Of a DNA stretch of 64,000 nt, positions 52,218 through 62,326 are shown one piece after another. Where the stretch lies: NCBI RefSeq assembly GCF_902832845.1, contig NZ_CADFDB010000001.1, forward strand, positions 620,001 through 684,000. Direction: 5' to 3'. The notes under the pieces are model-generated. The model did no database searches and was not told the DNA's origin. It saw only the letters and a program-made list of their open reading frames with translations. A program made the position numbers and the translations under genes. Every line of letters starts with the position of its first letter. Position 1 is the stretch's first letter. The stretch is from Burkholderia metallica (GTDB taxonomy: Bacteria; Pseudomonadota; Gammaproteobacteria; Burkholderiales; Burkholderiaceae).

Positions 52218-52474
52218 GTGCCCGCCTGTTCCGCCGTTCCGGGCTGATGACCGACGCGATGCGCGCGGCGATCGGCGTGGCGTTCGACGAACTCGGGCTG
52301 CATCGGGTCGAGGCGAACATCCAGCCCGGCAACCACGCGTCGATCGCGCTGGTTCGGCGGCTCGGCTTCACGAAAGAGGGTTTTTCGCCGCGCTATCTGC
52401 GCATCGGCGGCGAGTGGCGCGACCACGAACGGTGGGCGCTGCTGGCCGACGGCGAGCCCGACACGCGTCCCTGA
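52218..52474 (+). pseudogene. RimJ/RimL-type GNAT acetyltransferase remnant (C-terminal half)
   Basis: The frame has clear GNAT similarity from about 52223: RRSGLMTDAMRAAIGVAFDE, HRVEANIQPGNHASIALVRRLGF and YLRIGGEWRDHERWALL, which are the C-terminal half of RimJ/RimL-type acetyltransferases (acetyl-CoA loop and final strands). The N-terminal half is missing; upstream the frame runs into the Bcr/CflA gene. An ATG at 52247 could start a 75-residue peptide, but it would lack a full active fold. It is best read as a 5'-truncated remnant. Confidence 0.7.
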
Positions 52475-52513
52475 CACCCGCTACCGGGCGATCGTCTTCC
52501 CGCCGCCGGCCGC

Positions 52514-53203
52514 TTACAGCGGATGCGCGGCGCCCGCCTGCGTCAGCAGCGAAACGGCCGCCGGGTCCGGCATCCCGTTCGAATCGATCGCACCGGCTTG
52601 CGCGAGCGCGACGAGATCGCTGTCGACGCCCGGTTGCCCGACCGTGAACGACGTGGTCAGGAAGGCCGGCGCCGCGAGCGCGACCGAATAGCGCTGCTGC
52701 AGGTTCGTCACCACCGCCGATTGCGCGGCCTGCACGGTGTTCGGGCTGTTCAGCGCCTGCTGATAGCGCGAATTGCCCTGGAAATTGCCGATCAGGGTGG
52801 CCGTGTTCGTACCGAGCTGCGCGGCGAGGTAGGTCAGCATCAGCTCGGTCTCGGGCGTCGTATTGAAGGTGCCGCCCGCGTACGCGAGCGAATGCAGGCT
52901 CGTGCCGCCCGTCGCGACGGTGATCACGCACGGCAGCACCGCATTGACCGTCACGCGGTAGTTGCCGCCGCCGTCCGTCAGCGTGGTTGCCGAGCCCGTC
53001 GCGCAACTGACCGTCACCTGCGCGCTCGCGAGCGCGTTGCCCGTGGCGGCCGTGCCCGACAGTGCGACGGTCTGCGTGTTGTCGTTGAAGCAGACATCCA
53101 CGCCGAAGCAGGCATCGCCGTTGCACGCCTGAAGCGTCGCGAGGGCGGCGATGCAAAGCGTGCGCAGCGCGGGGCGGATGAAACGCCTGGTGTGAACGTT
53201 CAT
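52514..53203 (-). CDS. Exported lipoprotein, unknown function
   Basis: This 229-residue lipoprotein has a signal peptide ending in LQAC (Cys at about residue 27). The next ~90 residues look like an immunoglobulin/carboxypeptidase-regulatory-like beta domain (TVALSGTAATGNALASAQVTVS, GGGNYRVTVN), then a helical region (LAAQLGTNTATLIGNFQGN) and a C-terminal helix end. Cys residues in DACFGVDVCF near the lipid anchor may pair. I recognise no family. The start at 53203 gives the only good signal peptide. It has no operon partner. Confidence 0.6.
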   Translation of the reverse strand: MNVHTRRFIRPALRTLCIAALATLQACNGDACFGVDVCFNDNTQTVALSGTAATGNALASAQVTVSCATGSATTLTDGGGNYRVTVNAVLPCVITVATGGTSLHSLAYAGGTFNTTPETELMLTYLAAQLGTNTATLIGNFQGNSRYQQALNSPNTVQAAQSAVVTNLQQRYSVALAAPAFLTTSFTVGQPGVDSDLVALAQAGAIDSNGMPDPAAVSLLTQAGAAHPL

Positions 53204-53380
53204 GGTCGCTGGCCTTGAGGAGAGTGGGCAACCGGTCGGCGCCGATGGTCCGGCGCCGTTCATATTCTAGGTCCCGGATCGGGGCGCTGCTTGCCTGTCT
53301 GGCTCGTCAGGCCCGCTGCGGCCGGGAGCGACCTGCCGTCGAGCGTGTCGTGCGCAGTCCTGCTTGGGCGGTGACGCGCG

Positions 53381-53668
53381 TCAGTTGCGCGGCGGGCGAG
53401 CCGGCGCCATCACGTAGGCGAGCAACAGGCTCAGCACGATGCTGAGCGCGAGTGCGTGCCAATGGCCGGTAAGCAACTGCTGATAGTGCTCGCCCATATC
53501 CGGCGTGATCCACCGGCACGTCATGGGATGCATCCGGGCCTGGTGACACTCGAGAATGCCGCCATGCCGATAGGCATCCCACAGCGCATCGCCTGAATAC
53601 AGCCCCAGGAAGAGCGGGACGATCTGTACGCCGTACCGGAGCAGCTTCCCCTCGGTTTCGGTTGTCAT
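53381..53668 (-). CDS. Small membrane protein, unknown function
   Basis: This 95-residue protein has two hydrophobic segments (about 10-26 and 70-88) separated by a loop with histidines and two cysteines (GGILECHQARMHPMTCRW). The pattern suggests both ends face the same side with a possibly metal- or disulphide-bearing loop outside. It lies 53 nt after pbpC on the same strand and may be cotranscribed. The long frame reaching 54973 overlaps pbpC antiphase and is not used. No family recognised. Confidence 0.55.
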   Translation of the reverse strand: MTTETEGKLLRYGVQIVPLFLGLYSGDALWDAYRHGGILECHQARMHPMTCRWITPDMGEHYQQLLTGHWHALALSIVLSLLLAYVMAPARPPRN

Positions 53669-53721
53669 GCTTGTCGACTCCGGAATCGGCCTGCGTTGGG
53701 TTGTCGTCCGGGGCCGAATGC

Positions 53722-55959
53722 TCAGGGCTTGCGCGCGGCCGCCTTCGCGAACGCGCCGCGCACCTCGAAGCCGATCGCATCGGCCACGTTGCCGCGCGCG
53801 TCGACGAGTTCGAGCCGGTGCCGGCCCGGCCACGGCATCCACGCGACGCGATCGGCATGCCCGATCACCTTGTCGTCGAGCCGCCACGCGAACTTCGCGG
53901 CGCGCCCGGCCGACCGTTCGAACCAGATCCGCTGGTTCTTCGGCGGAATGTCCGGATCGATCGCGAAGATCGTGCCGTCGGTCGGCGCGCCGATCGTCAG
54001 CGGCGCGCGCGCGCCGTTCCTGTCGGGCGTGACGGAGGCGGCGAGCCGGATCGTGTCGACCGCCGTTCCCGCGACGAACCACTCGTTGCGGGACGGCTCG
54101 ATATCGCGTTCGAACGCGATGCGGCGCGTCTCGACGCCGGCCGGCGCGCGCGGCGCGCGGCTCGGCTGGTCGCGGTGCAGGTAGCCGACGACGGCCGACC
54201 ACACCGGCGACGCTCCCGTGACGCCCGACACGTCCCACATCGGCGAGCCGTCCGCATTGCCGACCCATACGCCGACCGTATAGCGAGACGTGAAGCCGAC
54301 GGTCCAGTTGTCGCGCATGTCCTTGCTCGTGCCGGTCTTGACCGCCGAGAAGAAGCGCGTCGCGAGCGGATTGTCGAAGCCGAACGTGCGCACGCGCGCG
54401 TTGTTGTCGGAGAGGATGTCGGTGACGACGAAGCTGGCCGCCTGGCTGAACACGCGCGTGCCGGTTTCGTCGCGGGCGGGCGACGGTGTCGACGCGCCGG
54501 ACGCCGGCGCGGGCCGGTCGACGACCTGGCGGGCGACGCCGCCGTTCGCGAGCGCGCGGTACGCGTTGGTCAGCGACAGCAGCGTGACGTCCGCGCTGCC
54601 GAGCGCGAGGCTGAAGCCGTAGTAGTCGCCTTCCTGCGCGAGCGGCAGGCCGAGCGCGGTCAGCGTGCGCGCGAAGCGGTGCGGCGTGACGAGCACGAGC
54701 GTGCGCACGGCCGGCACGTTCAGCGAGCCGCCGAGCGCGCTGCGCACGCTCACCCAGCCCTTGAAATCCTTGTCGTAGTTCTGCGGAATGTACAGGCCGC
54801 CGCCGGCGGCGAGGCTGATCGGCGCATCGTCGAGCAGCGACGCGGCCGTCAGCCGTTTCTCGTCGATCGCCTGCGCATACAGGAACGGCTTGAGCGTCGA
54901 GCCGGCCTGGCGCGGCGCCAGCACGGCATCGACGTCGCGCGCGCTCGACAGCGCGCCGGACGATCCGACCCACGCACGGATCTCGCCGGTCGCGTTGTCG
55001 AGCACGACGACCGCGCCGTCCTGCACGTTGCGCCGGTGCGCGGGCGCGTTGAGTTCGGTCAGCGCGCGCACCAGCGTGTCGCGTGCGAAGCGCTGCAGCG
55101 GCGCGTCGAGCGTCGTGCGCACCTGCGCGCCGGCCGCCGGCCTGATCTCGGCGGCAATGCGCCGCGCGAAGTGCGGGGCGAGCGCGGCGCCGTCGTCACG
55201 CACCGCATTGGCCGGACGCGCGATGACCAGTTGCACGTAGCCGTCGAGCGACGCGCAGGCCTGCCCGGCATGCATGTCGCGCAGGATCCGGCACGCGCGT
55301 TCGGCGACTTTCGCGGGCGCGGCGTTGGGCGCGCGCACGAGCGCGGCCGCGATCGCGGCTTCGCGCGCGTCGAGGCCCGACGGCGCCTTGCCGAACAGCA
55401 CCTGCGACAGCGCGGCGAGGCCGATCGTCTCGCCGCGGAACGGCACGAGGTTCAGGTACGCCTCGAGCACCTGGTCCTTGCGCCAGCCGCGTTCGAGCAG
55501 CAGCGCATTGACCGCCTGCGACGCCTTCTGCGGCAGCGAGCGCTGGCCCGAGCGGCGCGGCGAATCGCTGAGCAGCCCGGCGAGCTGCATCGTGACGGTC
55601 GACGCGCCGCGCGTGCGTTCGTTCCACAGGTTGCCCCATGCGGCGCCGGCGATGCCGCGCCAGTCGACGCCGCTGTGTTCGTAGAAACGCTTGTCTTCGG
55701 ACACGACGATCGCCTCGCGAAACGCGGGCGAGACATCCGCGAGCGACACCCAGTCGCCGCGCCGCTCGGTGAGGTCGACGCGCGTGCGCTGCAGCGGCGT
55801 GCCATCGCGCGCGAGCAGCACCCAGTCGGAGCTGCGCCAGTTGCGGCGCACTTCGTCGTAGCCCGGCAGCGCGTGCGCAACGAGCGGCGCGGCCAGCACG
55901 ATTGCGACGCATACGCGGCCGGCGAAACGCACCGGCCGAGGCAAACCCTGATCGCTCAT
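53722..55959 (-). CDS. pbpC: Penicillin-binding protein 1C
   Basis: This 745-residue bifunctional class A-type PBP has an N-terminal signal/anchor, a glycosyltransferase domain (Glu88 in SEDKRFYEHSG, then WRKDQVLEAYLNLVPF), and a transpeptidase domain with STLK (Ser354, Lys357), SLN (412-414) and KTGTS (541-545). The PBP1C C-terminal domain (BiPBP_C) follows to the end. It polymerises and may cross-link peptidoglycan in the periplasm. It starts 10 nt after the alpha-2-macroglobulin gene stops, the same pairing as yfhM-pbpC in E. coli. Confidence 0.9.
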   Translation of the reverse strand: MSDQGLPRPVRFAGRVCVAIVLAAPLVAHALPGYDEVRRNWRSSDWVLLARDGTPLQRTRVDLTERRGDWVSLADVSPAFREAIVVSEDKRFYEHSGVDWRGIAGAAWGNLWNERTRGASTVTMQLAGLLSDSPRRSGQRSLPQKASQAVNALLLERGWRKDQVLEAYLNLVPFRGETIGLAALSQVLFGKAPSGLDAREAAIAAALVRAPNAAPAKVAERACRILRDMHAGQACASLDGYVQLVIARPANAVRDDGAALAPHFARRIAAEIRPAAGAQVRTTLDAPLQRFARDTLVRALTELNAPAHRRNVQDGAVVVLDNATGEIRAWVGSSGALSSARDVDAVLAPRQAGSTLKPFLYAQAIDEKRLTAASLLDDAPISLAAGGGLYIPQNYDKDFKGWVSVRSALGGSLNVPAVRTLVLVTPHRFARTLTALGLPLAQEGDYYGFSLALGSADVTLLSLTNAYRALANGGVARQVVDRPAPASGASTPSPARDETGTRVFSQAASFVVTDILSDNNARVRTFGFDNPLATRFFSAVKTGTSKDMRDNWTVGFTSRYTVGVWVGNADGSPMWDVSGVTGASPVWSAVVGYLHRDQPSRAPRAPAGVETRRIAFERDIEPSRNEWFVAGTAVDTIRLAASVTPDRNGARAPLTIGAPTDGTIFAIDPDIPPKNQRIWFERSAGRAAKFAWRLDDKVIGHADRVAWMPWPGRHRLELVDARGNVADAIGFEVRGAFAKAAARKP

Positions 55960-55969
55960 CGCGTCCCCG

Positions 55970-58900
55970 TCACTTGCTCGCGTCGGCCGGTTTCACGGTC
56001 ATCGGCGGGTTCGGCCACAGGCCGTACACCGACGGCGCATACAGCGCCTCGACGCGCGTCGGCGGCAGCCCGAACGTGCCGACGTTGTTCAGCCGCACCG
56101 TGTATTCGACCGAGAATTTGCCCTTCGGCAGATAGTCGTAGTACGCGCGGTAGCCGTCGAAGTCGCGCTCGATGAACGCCGGCCATGCGCCGTCCGGCGT
56201 TTTCTCGCCCTGCGTCGCGGCTTCGGAGTCGCGGCCGAGGCCCGAGCCGAGGATCGTCGAGCCGGCCGGAACCGGATCGTTGACGACGACCCACGTCATG
56301 TCGCTCTGCGCATCGATGTCGAGATGCACGCGCACGACGTCGCCGCGCGTCAGCACGCCCTGGACGGCGGGCGACACCGGCGTGACGGTCTTCGTGATCC
56401 GGTAGCCGGCCGCGAACGGCGCACGCAGCGGCACGGCCGCGAGGCTTTCGATCGTCGCCCACGGGCGGCCCGTGCCGTCCTGCGTGACCGACAACGTGGC
56501 GGGCGCCTGCGACGCGCGCGGCCACGGCAGCATCACGCTGCGGGCCGCGGCGGCGCGGGTGGCCGGGGTGGCCGACGCCGGCGTGTCGACGGATGCGGGT
56601 GCCGGCGCCGCCGCCTGCGACCACGAGATCGTGCGCTCGTCGCCGCCGAGCGCGACCTTCGTCGCGCCGGCCACCGGCGTGCTCTCGTAAGTGCGCGAGA
56701 AGCGCTCGACCGCGAGCAGGCCGAGTGCGTTCGACGTCGTGGTCTGCCATGCGCCCTGGCGTTGCAGCGCGAGCAGGCCGGCCGTCACGCGCGGCATCTC
56801 GTCCTTCCACGCCGGGTCGCCCGCGAATTCCAGCGCGAGGCGTGCCGCATTGGTCTCGTTGCTGGTCATCAGCCACCACAGGTCGTCGTCGCGCGCGGTC
56901 GAGAACACGAGTTGCGTGCCCTGGTACGTCAAGCGCGCCCGCAGGATCTGTTCGACCTGCGCGCGTTTCTCGTCGCGCTGCGGGATGTCCTTCACGCGCG
57001 TCAGGATCGCGTGATAGTCGATCACCGCCGACGTCGGCCACTGGTTCGGCGCGATCTCGATCGAACCGAGCATGCGGCCCTGCGCGGCGCCGTAGCGCGA
57101 CAGCGCCTCGATCGCGGCGAGCTTGCGCAGGTCGCGATCCTGGCGCGGCGCCCACGTGTTGCGCTCGAGGCGGCCGTCGACGAAGCGCGCGAGCCCGGCT
57201 TCGAGCTGCGTACGCAGGTCTTCCGGCAGCGCGAAGCGCGGGTCGAGACGGCTCGCCTCGTCGGACACCACGAGCAGGTACGACGACAGCGTCGCGCTGC
57301 CGGCGTGCGAATCGTCGGTCGACGGCGGGAAGTAGCTCGCGAGCCCGTCGCTGTCGAGGTAGACCGGCATCCGGGCGATCAGCGCCTGCCATTGCGCGGG
57401 GTCGCGCAGGCCGATCGCGCGCGACGTCTGCTGTTCGAGGCAGCGATACGGATAGCGCTCGAACCAGCGTTTCACGCCGGGCAGGCCGTCGGCGAGCTTC
57501 GACTGCAGCGACACGGCGATGCCGCCGCGCGGCGCGCCGTGCGCGTTGTTCGCGGCGCCGGCCGGGGAGGCCACCGGCACCGTCAGCGTGCCGTCGACTT
57601 GCGCGAGGGTCGCCTGCTGGACCGTGACCGGCAGGGCCGGCACGACCTTCTGCGCGACCGCCAGCGCGTCGGACGCGCGCTTGCCGCCTTGCTCGGCCGC
57701 TTCGATGCGCCAGTTCAGCGCACCGGCCGCGTCGAGCGCCTGCTCGGGCACGGTGATCGTCCACGCGACTTCGGTCGCCGTATTGGCCGCGAGCGACACG
57801 GTCTGCGGTGCGACGTCGACGCCCGTCACGCGCGGCGTCACGACGACCTGCATCGCACGGTCGGTCGTGTTGCGCAGCGTGACCTGCGCGCGGAACGCAT
57901 CGCCTTCGCGCACGAGCGGCGGCAGGCCGGAGATCAGTTGCAGATCCTGCGTGCTGCGGATCGACGTGCTGCCGGTGCCGAAGCGGTCGGGGCCGACGGC
58001 CGCGATCGCGACGATCCGGAAGCGCGTGAGCGCGTCGTTCAGCGGCACGTCGACGGTCGCGCTGCCGTTCGCATCCAGCGTCACGCGCGGATTCCACAGC
58101 AGCAGCGTGTCGAACAGCTCGCGCGTCGGCGCACTGCCGCCGCCGCCGCCGGCCGGCACGGCCTTGCGGCCGAAGTGGCGGCGGCCGACGATTTCCATCT
58201 GCGCGGTGGCCGTCTCGACGCCGTACGCGCGGCGGCGCAGCATCGCGTCGAGCAGGTCCCAGCTGTTGTTCGGCATCAGTTCGAGCAGCGCCTCGTCGAC
58301 GGCCGCGACCGCGATCTGCGTGCCGGCCGGCGCGGGCTGGCCGTTCGGCAGCGTGACCTTCACATGCGCCTGCGCCTTGCTGCGCACCGTGTAGCGCGTC
58401 GCGTCGGTCGTCACGGTCACGCCGAGGCGGTGCACGCCCGTGCCGACCTTGATTTCGCCGAGGCCGTAGCGGAACGCGGGCTTCGACAGGTCGACGAACG
58501 CGGTCGGCGCTTCATAGTGACGGCCTTCGCGCCAGAACGCGCGCGCCCATTCCACCGGCGCCTTCCAGCCCCACGTGAAGAACGAGTACCACGGCACTTC
58601 GCGAATCCGGCCGCGCAGCGCGAGCACCGACACGTAGACGTTCGGCCCCCACGATTCGCCGACCTTCAGGTCGACGGTCGGGTTCGCGCCGTTCAGCTCG
58701 ACGATGTGCGTTTCCATCACGCCGCCGCGTTCGACCGCCACCAGCGCGGTCGCGTAGCGGAACGGCATGCGCACCTGGAAGCGGGCCGTTTCGCCCGGTT
58801 CGTACGACGTCTTCTCCGGAATCACGTCGATCCGGTCGGTGTTGTCGCCGCCGAACCAGAGCGGGTCGTCGCGCGTGACCCACACCGACGTCGATGCATT

Positions 58901-61900
58901 CGACGTGCGGCCGTCGCCGTCCTTGGCGACCGCGATCAGCTGCACGTTGCCGGCCTGTTCGAGCGTCGCGTCGCAGGCCATGCGGCCCTTGTCGTCGGTC
59001 TTGCCCGAGCACAGCACGCCGAGGTCGCGCGTGTCGCTCTTGTTGTCGTACGCATAGAAGCCGCCGACCATCCGCTTGCGCGACGACGTCGTGATGCGCG
59101 CGACGCCCTTGATCTCGATCGGCACGGACGCACGCGGCTTGCCTTGGAGATCGACCGCCAGTGCCTGCACGGGCACGCGCTGGCCGACCGAGACCCAGCG
59201 GCCGGCCTTGATGCCGGCCACCACCGCGGCCGGCCACAGGATCGTGTCGCCGCGGATCGTCTGCACTTCGCCGTTCGGGTCGGCGAACGTCGCTTCGAGC
59301 GCGAGGCGCTTCGGTGCGTCGACGTCCGGCAGGCCCTTCAGCGTGACCGCGCCCGCGCCGTTGCGGTCGAGCGTCAGCGGCAGCTTGTCGGCGATCAGCT
59401 TCGTCGCGTCGGGATCGTTGTTCGACGACGCGGCGTTGTCGCCGTCCTGCGAATCGTCGTCGGCATTGCCGTCGCCCGTATCGGGGCGATACGGCGTGAA
59501 GCTGAAGTCCTCGAAGCGGTCCGCGAACGGCGGCGACGCCCACTTCATCAGCGCCGACACCTGCACGGGCAGGTTCGATGCGCCGCCGCCCGACACGTAG
59601 TCGATCTGCACCGCGAGCGGCGCTTCCTTCACGGCGACGAGCGGGCTCTTCTGCGCGTCGCGCGCGCCGATCGACCCCTTCAGCACCGGCAGGCGGAACG
59701 CCTCGACGCGGAAGCTGCCGCTGTAGTAGGACGCGGTCGGCGCGTCCTCCGGGCCGCCTTCGAGCTCGACGCTGTATTCGCCGAGCTTCGCGGCGGCCGG
59801 CAGCGCGAACTGCGTGTCCGCGCTGTGGTCGGCCGCCCACGTGAGCGGCAGCTTGTAGGTCTGGCCCGTGCCGAGATGGCGGATCGTCACGCGCGTCGGG
59901 TATTGCGACGGGAACGCGAGGCTCTGCAGCGTCTCGGCCCGGATGAAATGCTTCATCGACACGGTTTCGCCGGCGCGCAGCAGCGTGCGGTCGAAGACCG
60001 TATGCGCGCGCACGGTCTGCGCGCGGTCGGTGTCGGTCGGCACGTTGAAGCGCCACGATTCGATCCCGCGGTTCCAGCCCGAGCTGACGAACGCCATGTC
60101 CGGGCCCGTCTTCGGATCGTTCACGCGGGCCGACACGAAGTAGTCGTCGAAGCGTGGTTCCGAATCGGACGAGTTGCATGCGCGCTTCGATTCGAACGCG
60201 CCGTCGATCTTCAGCAGGCCCTGCGCGTCGGTCTTGCCGGACGCGATTTCGTCGCCGTTGCAGTCCGACACGCGGATCTGCGCGTTCGGCACGGGCTTGC
60301 CCTTGTCGAGCGTCGTGACCCACACGAGATTGTTCTCGCGGCCCTGTTTCAGATGCACGCCGAGGTTGGTGACGAGCACCGTGGTGCGCACGTACATGCT
60401 CGACGGTTTCGCGAGCAGCGAGCGGCCGAGCGCGGGCGACGCGAGTTCGAGCACGTAGAAGCCGGGCTTGTCGATCGGCACGCCGACGACTTCGAACGGG
60501 CGCAGTGCCTTCGGGTCCGCCTTCGGCAGCGTCAGCGCCTGCACGCCAGGCTGGCCCTTGAGCAGCGTCAGCGAGCGCACGTCGATGCGGCGATCCTTCG
60601 GCGCGGGCGCTTTTTCGCCGGCTTCGCGCGGTACGTAGACGGGGTGCTGGCCCCTGCGTTCGAGCAGGCCGGGAATCTGGCTGTCGATCGAACCGGCCGT
60701 CATCGACCAGTTGTCGAAGCGGTCGACCGTGCGCATCCACTGGCGAATCGCGGTGTCGTCGTCGACCTTCAGGTTCGAGAACTGCGCGCCCTGGGTGTTG
60801 AGGCCGTCGATATGCAGGTCGGCCTCGACGTTGCGCAGCGTGACGGGCACGAGCGCGGGCGTGTCGGGTTCGGCGAAGCGCTCGACGATCCCGAAGGTGC
60901 CCGACGAAAACTTCGCGAGCGGCGGCATCGGCGCGGTACGCGTCGCGAGCGGGAACAGGTCGGCATTGGACAGCGCGCGGTCGGTCACGTCGCGCAGGCC
61001 GGACGGCAATTCGATCGTGAGGCCGGCCTGCTCGGGCAGCGGCGGGTTGAACGTGACGGTCGTGACTTCCTCGCTCTTGTCGTCGGCCGCGAAGGTCGGC
61101 GACAGCGACCCGTCGGGGCCGCGCAGCTTGATCGCCTCCGCGTTTTTGCGCGAGATCGGCGCATTGAACGACAGCGTGAGCGGGCGCAGCGGCGTGCAGG
61201 GCGCCTTCGCGTTTTCGCGTTCGCACGAGAAGCTCGCGGCGAACGGTGCGCGTACGGTGAAATCGAAGCGCCGCTCCGTTTCGTTCGGGATGCCGCTCGG
61301 GCTCGTGACACCCTTGCCGTACACGAGCTGCATCTTGGCGCTCGCCGGCAGCGCCTGCGCGCACGACAGCGTCAGCACGCGCGCGGCATCCTTCTTCAGC
61401 CCGAAATGATCGAGCAGCGCGTTGCGCGCATCGTCGTCGGCGGCCGTGACGGGAATGCGGTTGCCGATGCCGGCCGCTTCGCACCAGATGTTCGCGAGCG
61501 CTGAGCGCGGCTCGGCCGGGCCGTTCAGCTTCAGCACGAACATCTGCCGTTCCTCGATCTCGCGCGAGCCGGGGCGGACGGTCACCGGGAACGGGCCGCC
61601 CGTCTGGAACGTGAAGCGGCGCGGGCCGCTCACCGCATTGCCGGCGACCGAGCGCAACGTGTCGTTGAGCGCGACCGAGCAGCGCACGCCGGGCGGCAGG
61701 TCGTTTTCGAAGTCGTAGACCCAGGTCTTGTCGTCGAGCCAGTGACCCTGGCCGCGCGCGGCCGCGGCATCGTTGCAGGTGACGCGCGCGGGATTCGGCG
61801 CGGAGGCCGAGCCGAACGCGACCATCGGTTCGTCGAACTTGACGACGCTCTGCCGGACTTCGGTGACGGTGCCCTGCGGCGACACGCTCACCGTGCGCGC

Positions 61901-62023
61901 CGCGCCCGCATGCAGCGACAGCGCCGTGGCGCCGGCGAGTGCGGCGATGGCGCCGATGCGCCAGAGAACCCGTGCGGTGTGGTTGGTCCGTGTCGGTTTG
62001 TTGTGCTTGTCGTGCTGCTTCAT
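55970..62023 (-). CDS. yfhM: Bacterial alpha-2-macroglobulin (YfhM type)
   Basis: This 2017-residue exported protein traps attacking proteases. A signal peptide or anchor is at about 23-42. A chain of macroglobulin domains leads to the thioester motif CLEQ at Cys1528 (within RYPYRCLEQQTSR), so this is the thioester-active A2M form, and a C-terminal receptor-binding-like domain follows. With PBP1C downstream it is thought to guard the wall when it is breached. The ATG at 62023 gives the signal peptide; extension to 62167 does not. Confidence 0.9.
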   Translation of the reverse strand: MKQHDKHNKPTRTNHTARVLWRIGAIAALAGATALSLHAGAARTVSVSPQGTVTEVRQSVVKFDEPMVAFGSASAPNPARVTCNDAAAARGQGHWLDDKTWVYDFENDLPPGVRCSVALNDTLRSVAGNAVSGPRRFTFQTGGPFPVTVRPGSREIEERQMFVLKLNGPAEPRSALANIWCEAAGIGNRIPVTAADDDARNALLDHFGLKKDAARVLTLSCAQALPASAKMQLVYGKGVTSPSGIPNETERRFDFTVRAPFAASFSCERENAKAPCTPLRPLTLSFNAPISRKNAEAIKLRGPDGSLSPTFAADDKSEEVTTVTFNPPLPEQAGLTIELPSGLRDVTDRALSNADLFPLATRTAPMPPLAKFSSGTFGIVERFAEPDTPALVPVTLRNVEADLHIDGLNTQGAQFSNLKVDDDTAIRQWMRTVDRFDNWSMTAGSIDSQIPGLLERRGQHPVYVPREAGEKAPAPKDRRIDVRSLTLLKGQPGVQALTLPKADPKALRPFEVVGVPIDKPGFYVLELASPALGRSLLAKPSSMYVRTTVLVTNLGVHLKQGRENNLVWVTTLDKGKPVPNAQIRVSDCNGDEIASGKTDAQGLLKIDGAFESKRACNSSDSEPRFDDYFVSARVNDPKTGPDMAFVSSGWNRGIESWRFNVPTDTDRAQTVRAHTVFDRTLLRAGETVSMKHFIRAETLQSLAFPSQYPTRVTIRHLGTGQTYKLPLTWAADHSADTQFALPAAAKLGEYSVELEGGPEDAPTASYYSGSFRVEAFRLPVLKGSIGARDAQKSPLVAVKEAPLAVQIDYVSGGGASNLPVQVSALMKWASPPFADRFEDFSFTPYRPDTGDGNADDDSQDGDNAASSNNDPDATKLIADKLPLTLDRNGAGAVTLKGLPDVDAPKRLALEATFADPNGEVQTIRGDTILWPAAVVAGIKAGRWVSVGQRVPVQALAVDLQGKPRASVPIEIKGVARITTSSRKRMVGGFYAYDNKSDTRDLGVLCSGKTDDKGRMACDATLEQAGNVQLIAVAKDGDGRTSNASTSVWVTRDDPLWFGGDNTDRIDVIPEKTSYEPGETARFQVRMPFRYATALVAVERGGVMETHIVELNGANPTVDLKVGESWGPNVYVSVLALRGRIREVPWYSFFTWGWKAPVEWARAFWREGRHYEAPTAFVDLSKPAFRYGLGEIKVGTGVHRLGVTVTTDATRYTVRSKAQAHVKVTLPNGQPAPAGTQIAVAAVDEALLELMPNNSWDLLDAMLRRRAYGVETATAQMEIVGRRHFGRKAVPAGGGGGSAPTRELFDTLLLWNPRVTLDANGSATVDVPLNDALTRFRIVAIAAVGPDRFGTGSTSIRSTQDLQLISGLPPLVREGDAFRAQVTLRNTTDRAMQVVVTPRVTGVDVAPQTVSLAANTATEVAWTITVPEQALDAAGALNWRIEAAEQGGKRASDALAVAQKVVPALPVTVQQATLAQVDGTLTVPVASPAGAANNAHGAPRGGIAVSLQSKLADGLPGVKRWFERYPYRCLEQQTSRAIGLRDPAQWQALIARMPVYLDSDGLASYFPPSTDDSHAGSATLSSYLLVVSDEASRLDPRFALPEDLRTQLEAGLARFVDGRLERNTWAPRQDRDLRKLAAIEALSRYGAAQGRMLGSIEIAPNQWPTSAVIDYHAILTRVKDIPQRDEKRAQVEQILRARLTYQGTQLVFSTARDDDLWWLMTSNETNAARLALEFAGDPAWKDEMPRVTAGLLALQRQGAWQTTTSNALGLLAVERFSRTYESTPVAGATKVALGGDERTISWSQAAAPAPASVDTPASATPATRAAAARSVMLPWPRASQAPATLSVTQDGTGRPWATIESLAAVPLRAPFAAGYRITKTVTPVSPAVQGVLTRGDVVRVHLDIDAQSDMTWVVVNDPVPAGSTILGSGLGRDSEAATQGEKTPDGAWPAFIERDFDGYRAYYDYLPKGKFSVEYTVRLNNVGTFGLPPTRVEALYAPSVYGLWPNPPMTVKPADASK

Positions 62024-62326
62024 CGCTCGGTGCCCTCGGAGGGAAGCTTTCTGTTTGATTGCACCGGATTCTAACCGACCGTCATGCGTGCGCATCGCGG
62101 TGCACGGTGTGTCGTCGGGATGCGACACGGGCTTGCGTGCCGCAGATTTGTCGCGTCGACGACACAAAAATGACGAGAAAAATCGATTGTCACGGATGGC
62201 GGAACATTTAATGAACTATAAAAAGATTGTTCGATCCGGTTTGTGCGCGTACATTTCAGTTCCGCGCCAATGTTTGAGAAATATCAAGCGTGGTTTTCCC
62301 GAATCCGGTGTTCGAGAGAAGGAAAC

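Noticed and set aside
56324-61504. 1726-codon plus-strand open frame
   Set aside because: It is antisense to the alpha-2-macroglobulin gene and Arg/Ala/His-rich; a GC-bias shadow.
62208-62222. TATAAA/TTTAAT-rich patch as a promoter of the glucose dehydrogenase genes
   Set aside because: AT-rich patch is real, but no -35 box lies at the right distance.
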